Shown here piece after piece: positions 32,752 to 42,922 of a DNA stretch of 64,000 nucleotides. The notes beneath the pieces are model-generated. The model worked only from the letters and a program-made list of their open reading frames with translations. It had not been told where the DNA came from and searched no databases. The position numbers and the translations under genes are program-made. Source of the DNA: Brachypterus glaber (lineage: Eukaryota; Arthropoda; Insecta; Coleoptera; Kateretidae); contig OY294051.1 in assembly GCA_958510825.1 (NCBI GenBank), positions 29,887,667 to 29,951,666 of the forward strand, written 5' to 3'. How positions within the stretch are numbered: position 1 is the first letter of the stretch; each line of letters starts with the position of its first letter.

Positions 32752-33114
32752 AACTACGAAAATCAAATCCTTTCCATATATCTCTATATAGAGTTTAAAA
32801 ATCGTTATAAGGAAAAGCAAAAACAGCTAGCGACATCTACTGCTAAAAGCAGAGACTGGATAAACCTATCGACAGTCCAAAAAAGGAAGCAGTTATTGGT
32901 TTCAAGAACCTATTGCACGCTGTCGATAGGGGGCAGATTAATCAATGCCACAGTGGACATTGCCGCCAATTGAATCCTAAACGCTAGGAGGTCACCTTTT
33001 ACAGTGGTATCTGAATTAATAAAAAAATTAAATTGTTTGATATTTACAAATTTAAAAGATCTATATAAAACATTTTACTATTCCTTAAAACGACTTTTGT
33101 TTGATTAACGCAGT

Positions 33115-33177
33115 CGTCCCTCGAAGTGACTGATCGATTTCGTGCTTTTTAGCACTCTTCAGAGCCACATATCGGTA
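33115..33177 (-). ncRNA. Hammerhead ribozyme, copy 2 (outer helix lost)
   Basis: The core CTGAAGA, stem II, GAA, helix III and inner helix I are unchanged, but one base is missing in the CCCTCGAAG segment and the repeat is truncated so the GTCCCT strand of the outer helix is absent. The remaining inner helix I of six pairs could support reduced activity. Confidence 0.7.
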
Positions 33178-33313
33178 TCCTTTTTTGGACTGTCGATAGG
33201 TTTATCCAGTCTCTGCTTTTAGCAGTAGATGTCGCTAGCTGTTTTTGCTTTTCCTTATAACGATTTTTAAACTCTATATAGAGATATATGGAAAGGATTT
33301 GATTTTCGTAGTT

Positions 33314-33384
33314 GTCCCTACTACCGATATGTGGCTCTGAAGAGTGCTAAAAAGCACGAAATCGATCAGTCACTTCGGAGGGAC
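33314..33384 (+). ncRNA. Type I hammerhead ribozyme, copy 3
   Basis: Conserved core: CTGAAGA at 33337-33343, stem II GTGC/GCAC (33344-33347, 33354-33357) with loop TAAAAA, GAA at 33358-33360, a minimal helix III ATCGAT (33361-33366, two pairs and a CG loop), and the cleavage-site C at 33367 (AUC triplet). Helix I is GTGGCT (33331-33336) with AGTCAC (33368-33373), including one G-U pair, an internal loop, CCGA with TCGG, then GTCCCT (33314-33319) with AGGGAC (33379-33384). Every conserved position of the family is present. Such short helix III forms are reported from Penelope-like elements and retrozymes and often cleave best as dimers. Confidence 0.82.
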
Positions 33385-33693
33385 GACTGCGTTAATCAAA
33401 CAAAAGTCGTTTTAAGGAATAGTAAAATGTTTTATATAGATCATTTAATAAATGTTACTTACAAACTTACCATAAGATTATTTACATGTCATTGTATGGA
33501 AACTCACCTAAAACAAAGAAAAAAACATTATTAGTACAAATATAAATGTCGTCATCATTATCATTTAGTTTTTTTGGTATATTTAAGAGACAGGCTTAGT
33601 GCCAATGGCTCATTTGTCTTGATAGGAAACACTAGGAAAGTTTAAATGGATAATATTGGCGGAGGGAGTCTCAGCTCACTGGTGCTGCATAAA

Positions 33694-33755
33694 TTGGTGA
33701 GAAAGGGGGAGGGGAGGGGAGGAGGATGATGGGGAGGGAAGGAAGAAGGAAGAGA
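33694..33755 (+). repeat. Purine-rich (G/A) tract
   Basis: About 60 bases almost without pyrimidines: GAGAAAGGGGGAGGGGAGGG, GAGGAGGATGATGGGGAGGG, AAGGAAGAAGGAAGAGAG. Strong strand asymmetry and several G runs; could form triplex or G-quadruplex structure. Confidence 0.7.
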
Positions 33756-33768
33756 GAATATACATGTA

Positions 33769-33813
33769 TTTCACATAGGAGAAAATAGGGTATTTCACAT
33801 AGGAGAAAATAGG
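33769..33813. repeat. Tandem duplication, 22-24 bp twice
   Basis: ATTTCACATAGGAGAAAATA followed by GGGT is present twice in a row without change. Confidence 0.8.
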
Positions 33814-33966
33814 GTTCCTAAATGAGAAGGACATATTCTGACGTTTCCATTTAGCACCCCTATGTGCCTATACAAAGTAAAATTAAAGTTTCACAATCTA
33901 ATGGAGTACATTTCATTTAGGATGTTTGTATTAAATTTCTGGGGTATGTCTTTACGCGGTGCACCT

Positions 33967-34250
33967 AGGGGTAATATTTAACGCAAAATTTTGCAATATT
34001 ACCACCCCTTTCTCATGTAACGCTTTGTAACTCTGAGATTTACCCCTCTATAAATACGTAACACTAGAAGCCAAGACCCCTAAAAAAAGCTTAGGCTGAA
34101 AAAAAAAACAACCGATTTTATGTCGTAAAAAATAATTAAAAGCGTTACGTAACGTCAGTACCCCCTCCCCCTCCCAACGCATCGTAACGTTAGGCACTAC
34201 CCCCTCTTCCCACTAAGTGCTTTACATAGGTATTTTAACTATGATCCCTT
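33967..34250. repeat. Diverged Harbinger-like copy
   Basis: TTAACGCAAAATTTTGCAAT and CATGTAACGC correspond to the left part of 31058-31551, and GTTACGTAACG, CCCCC runs and AACGCATCGTAACG to its right part. Terminal sequence is eroded. Confidence 0.45.
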
Positions 34251-34808
34251 AGAACAATCTGCTAAATTTTGATCAGATAAAATAAAAACATAAAATTAAT
34301 GAATAGGTACTTATAAAGAAATAACTTAGCTTTTATCTTATTTTTGTCAAAAACTACTCATTAATTTTACTGTAAATTGAAAAAAAAAATCATCACCTGG
34401 CAGGCTTGCATTTAAGTGATTTTTAAATCTTTTACCTGGGCACGCGACATTTTCCTTAAACAATAAAAAGGAAAATTAATAGTCCTAGCTTTTTTGTCAC
34501 TGTGGTCCTAGTTAAAAACGACCATAAAGTTTGTATTGCCTAAATTTTATAGCCATTGCTTCCTTCTAAATATTTTATTTTCTCTTAATTGGTAAAAGTT
34601 CACTCAAAAGGTTTAAAAATGCTAAAAAATAAAAACATTCCTTTTTGAGTAGTTAAATCTACTTCAATATCTACTCAATATTGTAATCGAATTCATAATC
34701 TTTTGGAATAAAATTTTTACATTTATAAGATTGGTTGATGGAAGATAGAAGAAGAAGACGAAAATACCTATGCCAATTATGTCATTATGTATTATGCATT
34801 ATGTTTAG

Positions 34809-34834
34809 TTATGTAAGCCTGTGGATAAGGCTTA
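34809..34834 (-). repeat. End fragment of the 8762 MITE family
   Basis: TTATGTAAGCCTGTGGATAA followed by GGCTTA matches the terminal repeat of 8762-8913. No second terminus is near. Confidence 0.4.
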
Positions 34835-34929
34835 AATCTTCCCAAAAATAAGGAAGATAGGAGGGAAAGTTTAGCGCGTGACGTCATTATCTTCGTTATT
34901 ACTGTATTAATTTTATTGTAACAATAATA

Positions 34930-35171
34930 CACACAGAGAGAAATTATTACTAATAAGAAAAAAGTTTGTAATATCCAGATCAAGTGGCTTAAATGTTTAT
35001 AAATCTGCAAGTATGTTAAATAGTCAAATCAAATGTTTTGCTTGACCTAAATACGTATCTTACTTAGACCAATACCATCAAATTTAAATGAAGTAAAAGT
35101 ACTTCGTTTGAATAATAAAATTTCTTGTGCTGATTTAAAAAACTCTAGTGCTCTGGTGAAAGATGGCAAGT

Positions 35172-35222
<51 letters not shown>

Positions 35223-35339
35223 TATATTGAGTAAAATTATGATTTTTTTAAAATTAGTTAAATATATTTTTATCAAATACTTTTGTAGTTGCAACAAGTA
35301 TCACAAATACTTTATATTATATTTTTTTTCTCTGTGTGC
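34930..35339. mobile_element. TIR element, 410 bp, with internal (TA)n
   Basis: ACACACAGAGAGAAATTATT at the left and TTTTTTTCTCTGTGTGCT at the right are inverted ends. Internal TCAAATCAAATGTTTTGCTT and GTATCTTACTTAGACC also occur, inverted, at about 54597-54655. Left-end homologues lie at 15409 and 45530-45602. The (TA)n run is inside. No coding. Confidence 0.58.
35174..35221. repeat. (TA)24 microsatellite
   Basis: Uninterrupted alternating AT/TA for 48 bases, likely length-polymorphic. Confidence 0.95.
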
Positions 35340-36068
35340 TGGTTTATAATAGTTATAGTTACTATTAGCTTTAAGCTTAAAAGCTGTAAAAGGGAATTTT
35401 TGATACAATTTGACTGGTCTCTATTGACATATGATATTTTTCAATCCAGATATGAGCATAAGGCACAGCATACAAGCCACGTGCCCCGAACAGACGAGTG
35501 ATGTGACATCTTCGAACAGACGTAATTTACGGAACGTCTAGTTAAGGTCTTCATTAATTTCAAGTAGAAAGGTTTCTTTTGGAACAGACCCTTATTTTGC
35601 AAGTGTTATAAAATTAATATCTATTTTAACACTTGATAAATTATTACTATAAATAACAGCCAGTTCTAATAATAAAAATAATAACACTGCTCAAAACTCA
35701 AAAATTTGCCGACATCATTTTAGTTGCCAAATATAGCCAAATATTTCATGCGCTGATTTCGGAACTTTTTTTTCGTTTTTCTCGATCAGCTCGTTTTTTT
35801 GAGATATAACGCAGTGTTTTTTTTTTGCTTATAGTTGCAGTAAAACAAAATAATTAAGGCTCAATTAATTTTCATTTTGCGGTGAATTGGTTCGCTATTA
35901 ATAGAGCTCTAAGTCAAAAACAGCGGATTTAAAATATCTCTATTCGTTTGTTTTTTATAGGCTTCTAAATTTAAAAAATTATTTTTTTTTTGTATTTTTT
36001 TGCTATATTTTCATGAAAATTTTATATAAATACTAAAAAAACGCGACATTTATATAAAATTTTATGAG
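35340..36068. other. A+T-rich sequence, nothing recognised
   Basis: No paired termini. A 70-codon frame at 35289-35501 overlaps the end of the previous TIR element and has no motif. Confidence 0.35.
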
Positions 36069-36070
36069 TA

Positions 36071-36990
36071 GGGGTGACCGGGGCTAATTGTCGCACTTTT
36101 AATTCAAAGTCAGTTTTTTCCTTTATTTTTGTATTTTTTTTTTAATTGACCGAATGGTAATTTTAGCTGCATGTTTCAGTAACATTATTTAAAAAAAAAA
36201 AACATGGACAAATTTATAGGGTATTAGAGTTATGTTTTTTTTTGTGAAGTCTTGAAAAGTGCGACAACGTGCCCCATCACGGGGCACGTTGTCGCGGCAC
36301 TTCGAGTATATTTTTTTGAAGAAATATAAAGGCATTTATAAAAATTATAAATAACTAATAAGACATGTGCCTCCCCACAAGCTGATTGTTATCTAACTTT
36401 TTACTTTTGTGCCAAAATTTCCAACTTTATAATTAAATAATATTTTTTTGATTTTTTTTTTAATTTAATATAATTTAATAAACGAATTTATTTGCTATTC
36501 GACAAAGTTTCACTTTTTTAGACAGTTTTGAATAAAAAAATGCCAAAAAGGAAATGTTATACCATGAACATATCTCCAGATCATGCGACAACTAGCCCCA
36601 AACCAAATGCGACAACTAGCCCCAGTAGTCAATTTTACGTTATGTATCAAGTACTTTCTAATTAACGAATAAAAACTCCTAAATGACAATATCAACAAAT
36701 AATATACACCTTAAACTATTATTATATATAAAATTCTCTTATCTTAATGCTTTAAATCAGTAACAATAAGAAAAAATATTTACCACAAAAAAATTACTAG
36801 GCTCTTTAATTTTTACATTTTTTGGTTTATCTGGATGCTCTTTTAATTTATTGCATTTAAGTTTACAAATGATAAATGGCACTGTTGTAACGCAGCGGAT
36901 AATCTTGGTTTGGCGCAGAAAAATATTTTACTTTTTAAGATATAAGCACTTCGACAACTTACCCCTGCGACAACTAGCCCCGGTCACCCC
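36071..36990. mobile_element. 920-bp TA-flanked element with subterminal repeats
   Basis: Termini GGGGTGACCGGGGCTAATTG then TCGCA and the reverse complement of the same sequence differ at one of 25 positions; TA lies outside both (36069-36070, 36991-36992). GCGACAACTAGCCCC, part of the terminal repeat, is repeated internally at 36585 and 36609, and a variant forms a perfect hairpin at 36261-36295. Repeated copies of a terminal motif inside an element are commonly transposase binding sites. TA duplication points to Tc1/mariner or a relative. The interior is A+T-rich with no transposase frame. Confidence 0.72.
36261..36295. repeat. Perfect hairpin GCGACAACGTGCCCC
   Basis: 15-base arms around ATCAC. 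The arm resembles the element's terminal motif GCGACAACTAGCCCC, so the hairpin may be a head-to-head pair of binding sites. Confidence 0.75.
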
Positions 36991-37330
36991 TAAAGCAATT
37001 TATAAAACATATTGTCGAAGATGTTCATAGAAAGTGCTTATTATTGAATTTTCCGTACTAATTATTTTAATATCGATTGTTGGATTAATTAAAATTGCAA
37101 TTAGCAAATTAAAATATGAAATTTAAAGCAGATGTTGAAAAAGTTCGAAATCGACATACTATTATTCAGTAGTTAACTTAAATACACTCAACAAGTGTGC
37201 AATTTATTTATTTTAATAAAAATGCGTAGGTACGTCCAAGAAAAAAGATCCCACGTTGTCGAAATGAAGGTCTGCATATCGCTGGATTAAAATTATAAGG
37301 TTCTATGTTCTATAGAAATCCCATATAACA

Positions 37331-38042
37331 TAGAACCATAGAGAAGGAAAGAGAACCATTAGTCCAGCCTGCGCAAGATTATTTTATGACAGAACGGGGC
37401 AGCGAAAATTTCATTTAATGACATAAGGCAATATATTTGACCTTGCGCAGTACGCATCTCTATCAGCTGTGAAATGCTGTCTGTCGTAAAACAATTCGTC
37501 ACCCCAGTATTCGTTTGTCTTATCTCCAAAAATTCCCCAGTAAAAATCTTAAAACGTCCAAAAATAGAGATATGGCAAACCAATACTGGGGTGACGAATT
37601 ATTATTAGTTTGTTTATACTGTCAGGACTGTCAGATCGTCGTTTGTTTCTGTTCATTTTTATACTTCTACTGTGTTTTAATTGTTTTTTTGCTGCATTTG
37701 TTTATAATTTTAAACATGACCTGTATTGTTGCTTTATGAAGAGCAAAGGGTCAATCCCTGGTGTACTCAAAGTAGGTGTACAAAATCCCGAAACTCAAAC
37801 ACACCTCGAAAAATTCTTATAAAATAATTAAAAAAAAAACTATTTCGACGTTTCTTCGTACATATTTATTGTTTTTTGTTGAATTTTTTACAATTTTTAT
37901 TTGACACACAAAACTAAGGTTAAAAATACTTGTCAAAAACAACAATAGTAGTGCGCATGTGCAAGTTTATCTCAGATGCGCTAGGCACATTTATCACAGT
38001 ATTCCATAACGGCTTTGGACATCTTTCCTTGTCTGTGCATAG
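37331..38042 (+). mobile_element. Element X, copy 1
   Basis: About 710 bp repeated in reverse orientation at 40748-41392. Ends CCATAGAGAAGGAAAGAG and CTTTCCTTGTCTGTG are inverted versions of each other. Shared internal blocks include TCCAGCCTGCGCAAGATTAT, CTTGCGCAGTACGCATCTCT, GAGCAAAGGGTCAATCCCTG, GTGTACTCAAAGTAGGTGTA and CGCATGTGCAAGTTTATC. Copies differ by small indels and base changes. Several short open frames lie inside (37359-37583, 37515-37739, 37610-37822) but they are not kept in the other copy with a conserved protein, so no gene is called. Confidence 0.72.
37493..37600. repeat. Hairpin inside element X
   Basis: AATTCGTCACCCCAGTATT and AATACTGGGGTGACGAATT pair exactly around about 70 bases; also present in the other copy of X, so it is part of the element and not a later insertion. 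Confidence 0.7.
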
Positions 38043-38248
38043 AATCTTATAATTTTAACCCAGCGTTATAACTGCAATGAAAGGATATGCATAGGTGCGT
38101 TCAACATACATATTTACTGGCTTTTAAAAAAGGTATGACATCTTTGATCTTGCAGAAATACTTCGACCTTGGAAATTTAATTTGGATTATACATGTGTCT
38201 GAATCCAAATTGTTACTTCCCCCCTCTCCCATGGCTTTATCCCTATCT

Positions 38249-38279
38249 TCTTGTCTGTCTTGTCTTGTCTTGTCTTGTT
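38249..38279. repeat. (CTTGT)n short tandem repeat
   Basis: TTGTCTGTCTTGTCTTGTCT followed by TGTCTTGTT, about five units. Confidence 0.85.
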
Positions 38280-38353
38280 AAGGTTAGGCTTTAATTAGGA
38301 TTTACTTTTTCTCGCTTCCACAATATATTTTTGGCTCTTCCAATGTGTTGTAT

Positions 38354-38424
38354 GGAAGTTGAACGAATAATTTTTTTTAATAAAAGCCACGAAATGGCTT
38401 TTATTAAAAAAAAAGAACTTCAAC
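38354..38424. repeat. Long hairpin AATAAAAGCCA/TGGCTTTTATT
   Basis: TTTTTTTTAATAAAAGCCA, loop CGAAA, then TGGCTTTTATTAAAAAAAA: 19 perfect pairs. Outer GAAGTTGAA and TTCAAC also pair. Unlike the MITEs here it has a very short loop. Confidence 0.75.
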
Positions 38425-39852
38425 TTTTTGGGTTTAGGCCGTACGATCAAAAACTCCAAGCTTGCTTTCAAGGGAAAGTATGGTACTTTTAATCTTAAGA
38501 AACAAAATTAAATTAACTACAAAAAAATGCAATACTTATATAAACAATATTTTATTTAACAATGTTTGTTAACATAGCAAACATGGATAACATCCTAGGA
38601 CCATTAAATGGTTAAATAAATTTTATTGTAGAAATAGGCAGTTGTATTAAAGTACTAATATAATACATTTCTAACAACATACAAGTTACAGTCCTGGCAA
38701 CAGTTTAATTCGAGTAGAAAACTTAATATAAATTTAATAAGTAATTTTTATCACTTTAAGAGAAATCTATTTAAATAATCAGAGAGATTTAAAGAATGAT
38801 TAATGCCACAGTAGTAATAAATGAAATAGAAAATTTCAGGTACGTACTGCTTGTATTGGTTTAAAAGAATATTTTATTAATGTCACTAATACAAATTATT
38901 TGCAAATATGGCAAATTATTCCGATAAGATTATCTTACACGTAAAAAAGTTTAAATTATAACTTTAAGAAAGCATTAACATTATTATTCTTATTCTTGAA
39001 AATGACGAATCCGTCATTTTCAATAGGGATGTCAAAAATATTTTATGGAAAACTCCATATATCCATATAAATACTGTTTAAAGTTATAAACGTTTAAAAC
39101 AAAAGTATTTTATGGAATAGGCTTACGGAAATAAAGTGGTATTATAGTTGGTTTCACATTTATAGTAGAAAAAGTACATTTACAACATATTAATGTGAGA
39201 CAGGGACTTAATTAAATTTTATCATAATATATACGTATTTATCTTATATAGCTCGATACACAAAACACAAATAAAACAAATTAAAGCCGTTCCAGTAAAT
39301 ATTTATTGCTACAAATGCCTTGTGGGCGTGGCTAAATCGCTTGTGAAATATGATTGGAAAGGGTCGAATGTTAACTGGCTTAGTCACTCCACGTGGACTT
39401 TTTAAATACTTTCCGATTGGACGAACTGTTTGACAAACGCCAGATAAAAATAATCGCTGTTAAAAAAAAATTATAACACTGGAAGCGACTATAAAGTAGT
39501 GATTTTCAAAAATTTTGCTTTACCCTTCAAATGTATTTTCTCTGATGACATCTTATACCCTTTTAAACAACGTTGATTCTGGGTGACCTGGATCCAACAT
39601 CAGTTTATTACCCCATGACCAAAGAACAAAATTCACTCACTGTATAAGCATTGCTTAAATTAATAAAATAGCCTTTATAGGTCACATGAGACACGTGTAA
39701 GTTATTTAAAGCTTTCAGAATAGGTATCTATAAGGAGGACAAGGAAGCACCGCAAATATAGATTTAAACGAACGCTTTTATAAAAAATATAATGGCAAGC
39801 AAATAAACTTACAAAAAAAAATATATTTTTTTGTCCCTTTTCTGCAGTCCCG
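38425..39852. other. A+T-rich sequence, nothing recognised
   Basis: No gene or paired termini seen. A G+C-richer patch near 39320-39400 (GGGCGTGGCTAAATCG) is unassigned. Confidence 0.35.
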
Positions 39853-39955
39853 ACTATACTGCCCCACTAAGTTAGAAAGCATTAACTCTATTTGTCGCAT
39901 AGCGACGTTTTCACGTCAACTCTGATGTAATATTTTGGAAACGCTGCTACTGATA
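39853..39955 (+). mobile_element. MITE family 'TATACTGCCC', right arm missing
   Basis: CTATACTGCCCCACTAAGTT and TTTGTCGCATAGCGACGTTT match the next copy at 39976 but the closing inverted end is absent. Confidence 0.6.
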
Positions 39956-39975
39956 TGTTGATCTTTCAACACACA

Positions 39976-40118
39976 CCTATACTGCCCGACTAAGCTAGAA
40001 AGCAGTAACTCTATTTGTCGCATAGTAACGTTTTCACGTCAACTCTGATGTAATATTTTAAAAACGCTGCTACTGACAAATGGAGTTACTGCTTTCTAGC
40101 TTAGCAGGGCAGTATAGG
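39976..40118. mobile_element. MITE family 'TATACTGCCC', complete, 143 bp
   Basis: CCTATACTGCCCGACTAAGC then TAGAAAGCAGTAACTC is mirrored at the right end (GAGTTACTGCTTTCTAGCTT, GCAGGGCAGTATAGG). The internal CACGTCAACTCTGATGTAAT with TTTTAAAAACGCTGCTAC recurs inverted at 44140-44195, and the end AGCAGGGCAGTAT at 47627. Confidence 0.72.
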
Positions 40119-40585
40119 TTTCTGCATTTGGTTAAAATATTATAATTTAATAATAATTTAATAAAGATAAGTAAATATTTCATTAAATTAAACATACTGA
40201 ATCCGAAATACATCACAATTTGTGGTAAAGAAACTCTGATTTAAATCAAAATATTTTTCTTATTGCAATTTTCTAAATGCAATGCATCCATACGGAAAAT
40301 ACCTCTTGAAATCTGATTTTCCTCGGAAAAGCATACGATGTTTTACGTCTTTATAAAGAGAAAATCGAACATACAATTCCTTTCGGCAATCTGTGTTAAA
40401 AGCAAGAATTACTTTGACAGATGTCTGTTGAGAAGTTTCCTTTAGAATTCTTACTTTAAACATAACCAGAGTATACTTTAATTTAAAATGCACGTGATTT
40501 CCAATCGGGAACGTTGAAAAATGTTTAAGTATTTTGCGTTTAAAATCTTAATTGCTTAACAAAATATAAATTTAGACATTTTAAA

Positions 40586-40729
40586 GGTCGATTCAGGCAT
40601 AATTACCACTAACTAAACTAAGCCATTCTGGCATTTTGATTGGCCAGGTGAGAAGCCATCTTTCTTTTTGGCCAATTAAAAGGCTAGAATGGATTAGTTT
40701 GGTTAGTGATAATTATGCTTGAATCGACC
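40586..40729. mobile_element. 144-bp palindromic MITE
   Basis: GGTCGATTCAGGCATAATTA then CCACTAACTAAACTAAGCCA at the left; right end mirrors it, ending GCTTGAATCGACC. Arms of about 46 bp around a loop with two partly matching TTGGCCA words. Confidence 0.7.
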
Positions 40730-40747
40730 ATAATAATTAAATAAAAA

Positions 40748-41392
40748 CCATAGACAAGGAAAGACCTCCAAAGCCGTTGCGGAAAAGTGTGATAAATGTG
40801 CCTTGCGCATCTGCGATAAACTTGCACATGCGTACTATTATTGTTGTTTTTGACAAGTATTTTTTAACCTTAGTTTTATGTGTCAAATAAAAATTGTAAA
40901 AAATGCAACAAAAAACAATAAATATCTACAAAGAAATGCCGAAATATATTTTTTTAATTATTTTATAAGAATTTTTCGAGGTGTGTTTGAATTTCGGAAT
41001 TTTGTATACCTACTTTGAGTACACCAGGGATTGACCCTTTGCTCTTCATAAAGCAAAAATACAGATCATGTTTAAAGTTATAAACAAATGCAGCAAAAAA
41101 TTATTAAAACACAGTAGAAGTCGAAAAATGAAAAAAACAAACTACTAATAATTTGTCACTCCAGTATTGGTTTGCCATATCTCTATTTTCGGACATTTTA
41201 AGATTTTTACTGGGGGATTTTTTGAGATACGACAAATGAATACTGGGGTGACGAATTGTTTTACGACCGACAGAATTTCACAGATGACAGAGATGCGTAC
41301 TGTGCAAGGTCAGATATACTGCGTAACGTCATATAGCTACCCCGTTCTGTCACAAAATAATCTTGCGCAGGCTGGACTCTTTTCTTCTATGA
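40748..41392 (-). mobile_element. Element X, copy 2 (inverted)
   Basis: Reverse-oriented homologue of 37331-38042, starting CATAGACAAGGAAAGA and ending at TCTTTTCTTCTATG. It lacks about 65 bases relative to copy 1 and has independent changes, so the two are separate insertions or an old inverted duplication about 2.7 kb apart. Confidence 0.72.
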
Positions 41393-42016
41393 TAAGAACC
41401 TGCTTATAAGCAACTATAGTTTTGTTTATAGAGTTTAAGTTGTCTTATTTACGTGTTCCAAATTTAAATTTGATACCTCAATTCGTTGAAAAGTTGTCTG
41501 GACATTTACGTAGATGTGACCCTGCACAAAGAAACCCCCTACATAGTGTGTCAAATTTAAGAATTACTTTTATTTTTTGGATTTGGATATGTAAAAAAAA
41601 ATTACATAAGAATCCGACAAAAAAATGAAATACGAAATGGCGGTTTAAAACCGAAAATTAAAAAAAAATACAGATTGTGTTTACTGGGTAATTAATATTT
41701 CAATAGAACTAAAAAAAAATAAATTAATAAAAAAGTTAAATAATAATTATTATTATTTAAATATAACTAAAAGACGAAAACATGTAATATCGTTGAGTCC
41801 GTAAAAAAGTAAAACTGATCCCAATAATAAGTCTTTTATAAATTATTAACGGTTTTTGTATTTCCTGAATGCTCAAGGGCGTTAAGTCATTATCGTTAAA
41901 TGACCAAATGTCGTACATCTAACCTAGAAAACAGCCAAAAGAACACATATTTCTGAAAAAATTAATATAATATTATTTTGTGGCTATTTATTTAACCTTT
42001 GTGGTTTTTATTCAAA

Positions 42017-42445
42017 TACACGGAAAGAAATTAGTGGGCTCTGCGCTATACATTATAAGATATTTGGTAACAGTGGCAAATTATAGTGATTTAAGCTATA
42101 GATTATAAGGGACACAATAACTAATAATGTTAAAAATAAATTGGAAACGATTATATATATTACAGACACGATTATATTTATTACAGGCACTATTATAAAT
42201 TTACAGAAATTTTATTATATTATAAAAATTATTAGCACGGACAATAATTAAATCTATTTAAGCTATAAATGCCATACTATTTGTTATATTTTATTATTCA
42301 CTAAACAATTAAAGTATTTCATATAAATTTTTACACTGACTGCCATAATTGTAAGAGAAAGCCTTGTATTTATATAATAAGCGATTATAATTTGCTTGGT
42401 ATGTGTGTTATAGCTCTCCTAGCTATAATTTTTTTTTTCCGTGTA
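42017..42445. mobile_element. 429-bp TIR element 'TACACGGAAA'
   Basis: TACACGGAAAGAAATTA at the left and TAATTTTTTTTTTCCGTGTA at the right are inverted with a small length difference. GCTATA(A/C)(A/T)TTATAAG words recur inside. No coding frame. Confidence 0.55.
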
Positions 42446-42629
42446 TAAGTCAATTTAACATCGCATGTGTAAAGGTTAATTTTAATTTGATAGACGGCAA
42501 AAAAAAATAACGAAAACAATACAACCAGTGAACTAATAACTCTTCTTTCTAGAATACGCATACCGTTAAAATAAAGTATCGCCAACATCTCGGTTTGTTT
42601 GTAAACAAATAGTAGGTATATTCAGGCCT

Positions 42630-42663
42630 GAACAATAACAGTTACCAGTAACTGGTATTGTTG
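42630..42663. repeat. Short imperfect palindrome
   Basis: ACAATAACAGTTAC and GTAACTGGTATTGT pair with one mismatch around CA. It lies 160 bases from another hairpin. Confidence 0.5.
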
Positions 42664-42821
42664 TCTCTGTTAGAACAAAGATGTGCGAGTAAGACAGACG
42701 AATGTTTATGTTGCCGACGTTTTCGTCAGTTTTAACGAATGAAATGCCTATTCTAGAGAGAAGAGTTATTAGTTCGTTGAATACAACCAAAAGAGGCAAA
42801 CAAATAAAATATTGTTTTACT

Positions 42822-42922
42822 AAGAGGAAAAGTGAAGCTTTTTTTTACTAGTCTGTAGAATTTACGGACGACACGAAGCGTAGTCTGGAAACTACAGACG
42901 AGTAAAAAATCACCTGTCCTCT
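42822..42922. repeat. Hairpin of about 100 bp
   Basis: TTTTTTACTAGTCTGTAG pairs with CTACAGACGAGTAAAAAA (one mismatch), and AGAGGAAAAGTGA with TCACCTGTCCTCT outside it. The loop contains ACGGACGACACGAAGCG. Confidence 0.6.

Larger units (their letters stand above)
32585..33442 (-). mobile_element. Penelope-like non-autonomous element with hammerhead repeats
   Basis: An 858-bp insertion flanked by an 11-bp direct duplication ATTTAATAAAT (32574-32584 and 33443-33453). Inside, 32623-32887 and 33178-33442 are 265-bp inverted arms that look identical base for base. In addition 33025-33177 directly repeats 32590-32743 with a single base missing. Reading the minus strand, the order is inverted repeat, partial direct repeat, 137-bp unique spacer (33024-32888), complete repeat. 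This is the organisation described for Penelope-like elements, whose terminal repeats are direct with an extra inverted piece at the 5' end. No reverse transcriptase or GIY-YIG frame remains in the spacer, so the copy depends on a partner element. Each repeat carries a hammerhead ribozyme. An animal retrozyme is the main alternative. Confidence 0.75.

Noticed and set aside
37359..37822. Cluster of 70-74 codon frames in element X, one repeated at 41167-41409
   Set aside because: The shared peptide start (MVCHISIFG) comes from the repeated DNA; frames diverge and close at different points in the two copies, so there is no conserved protein.
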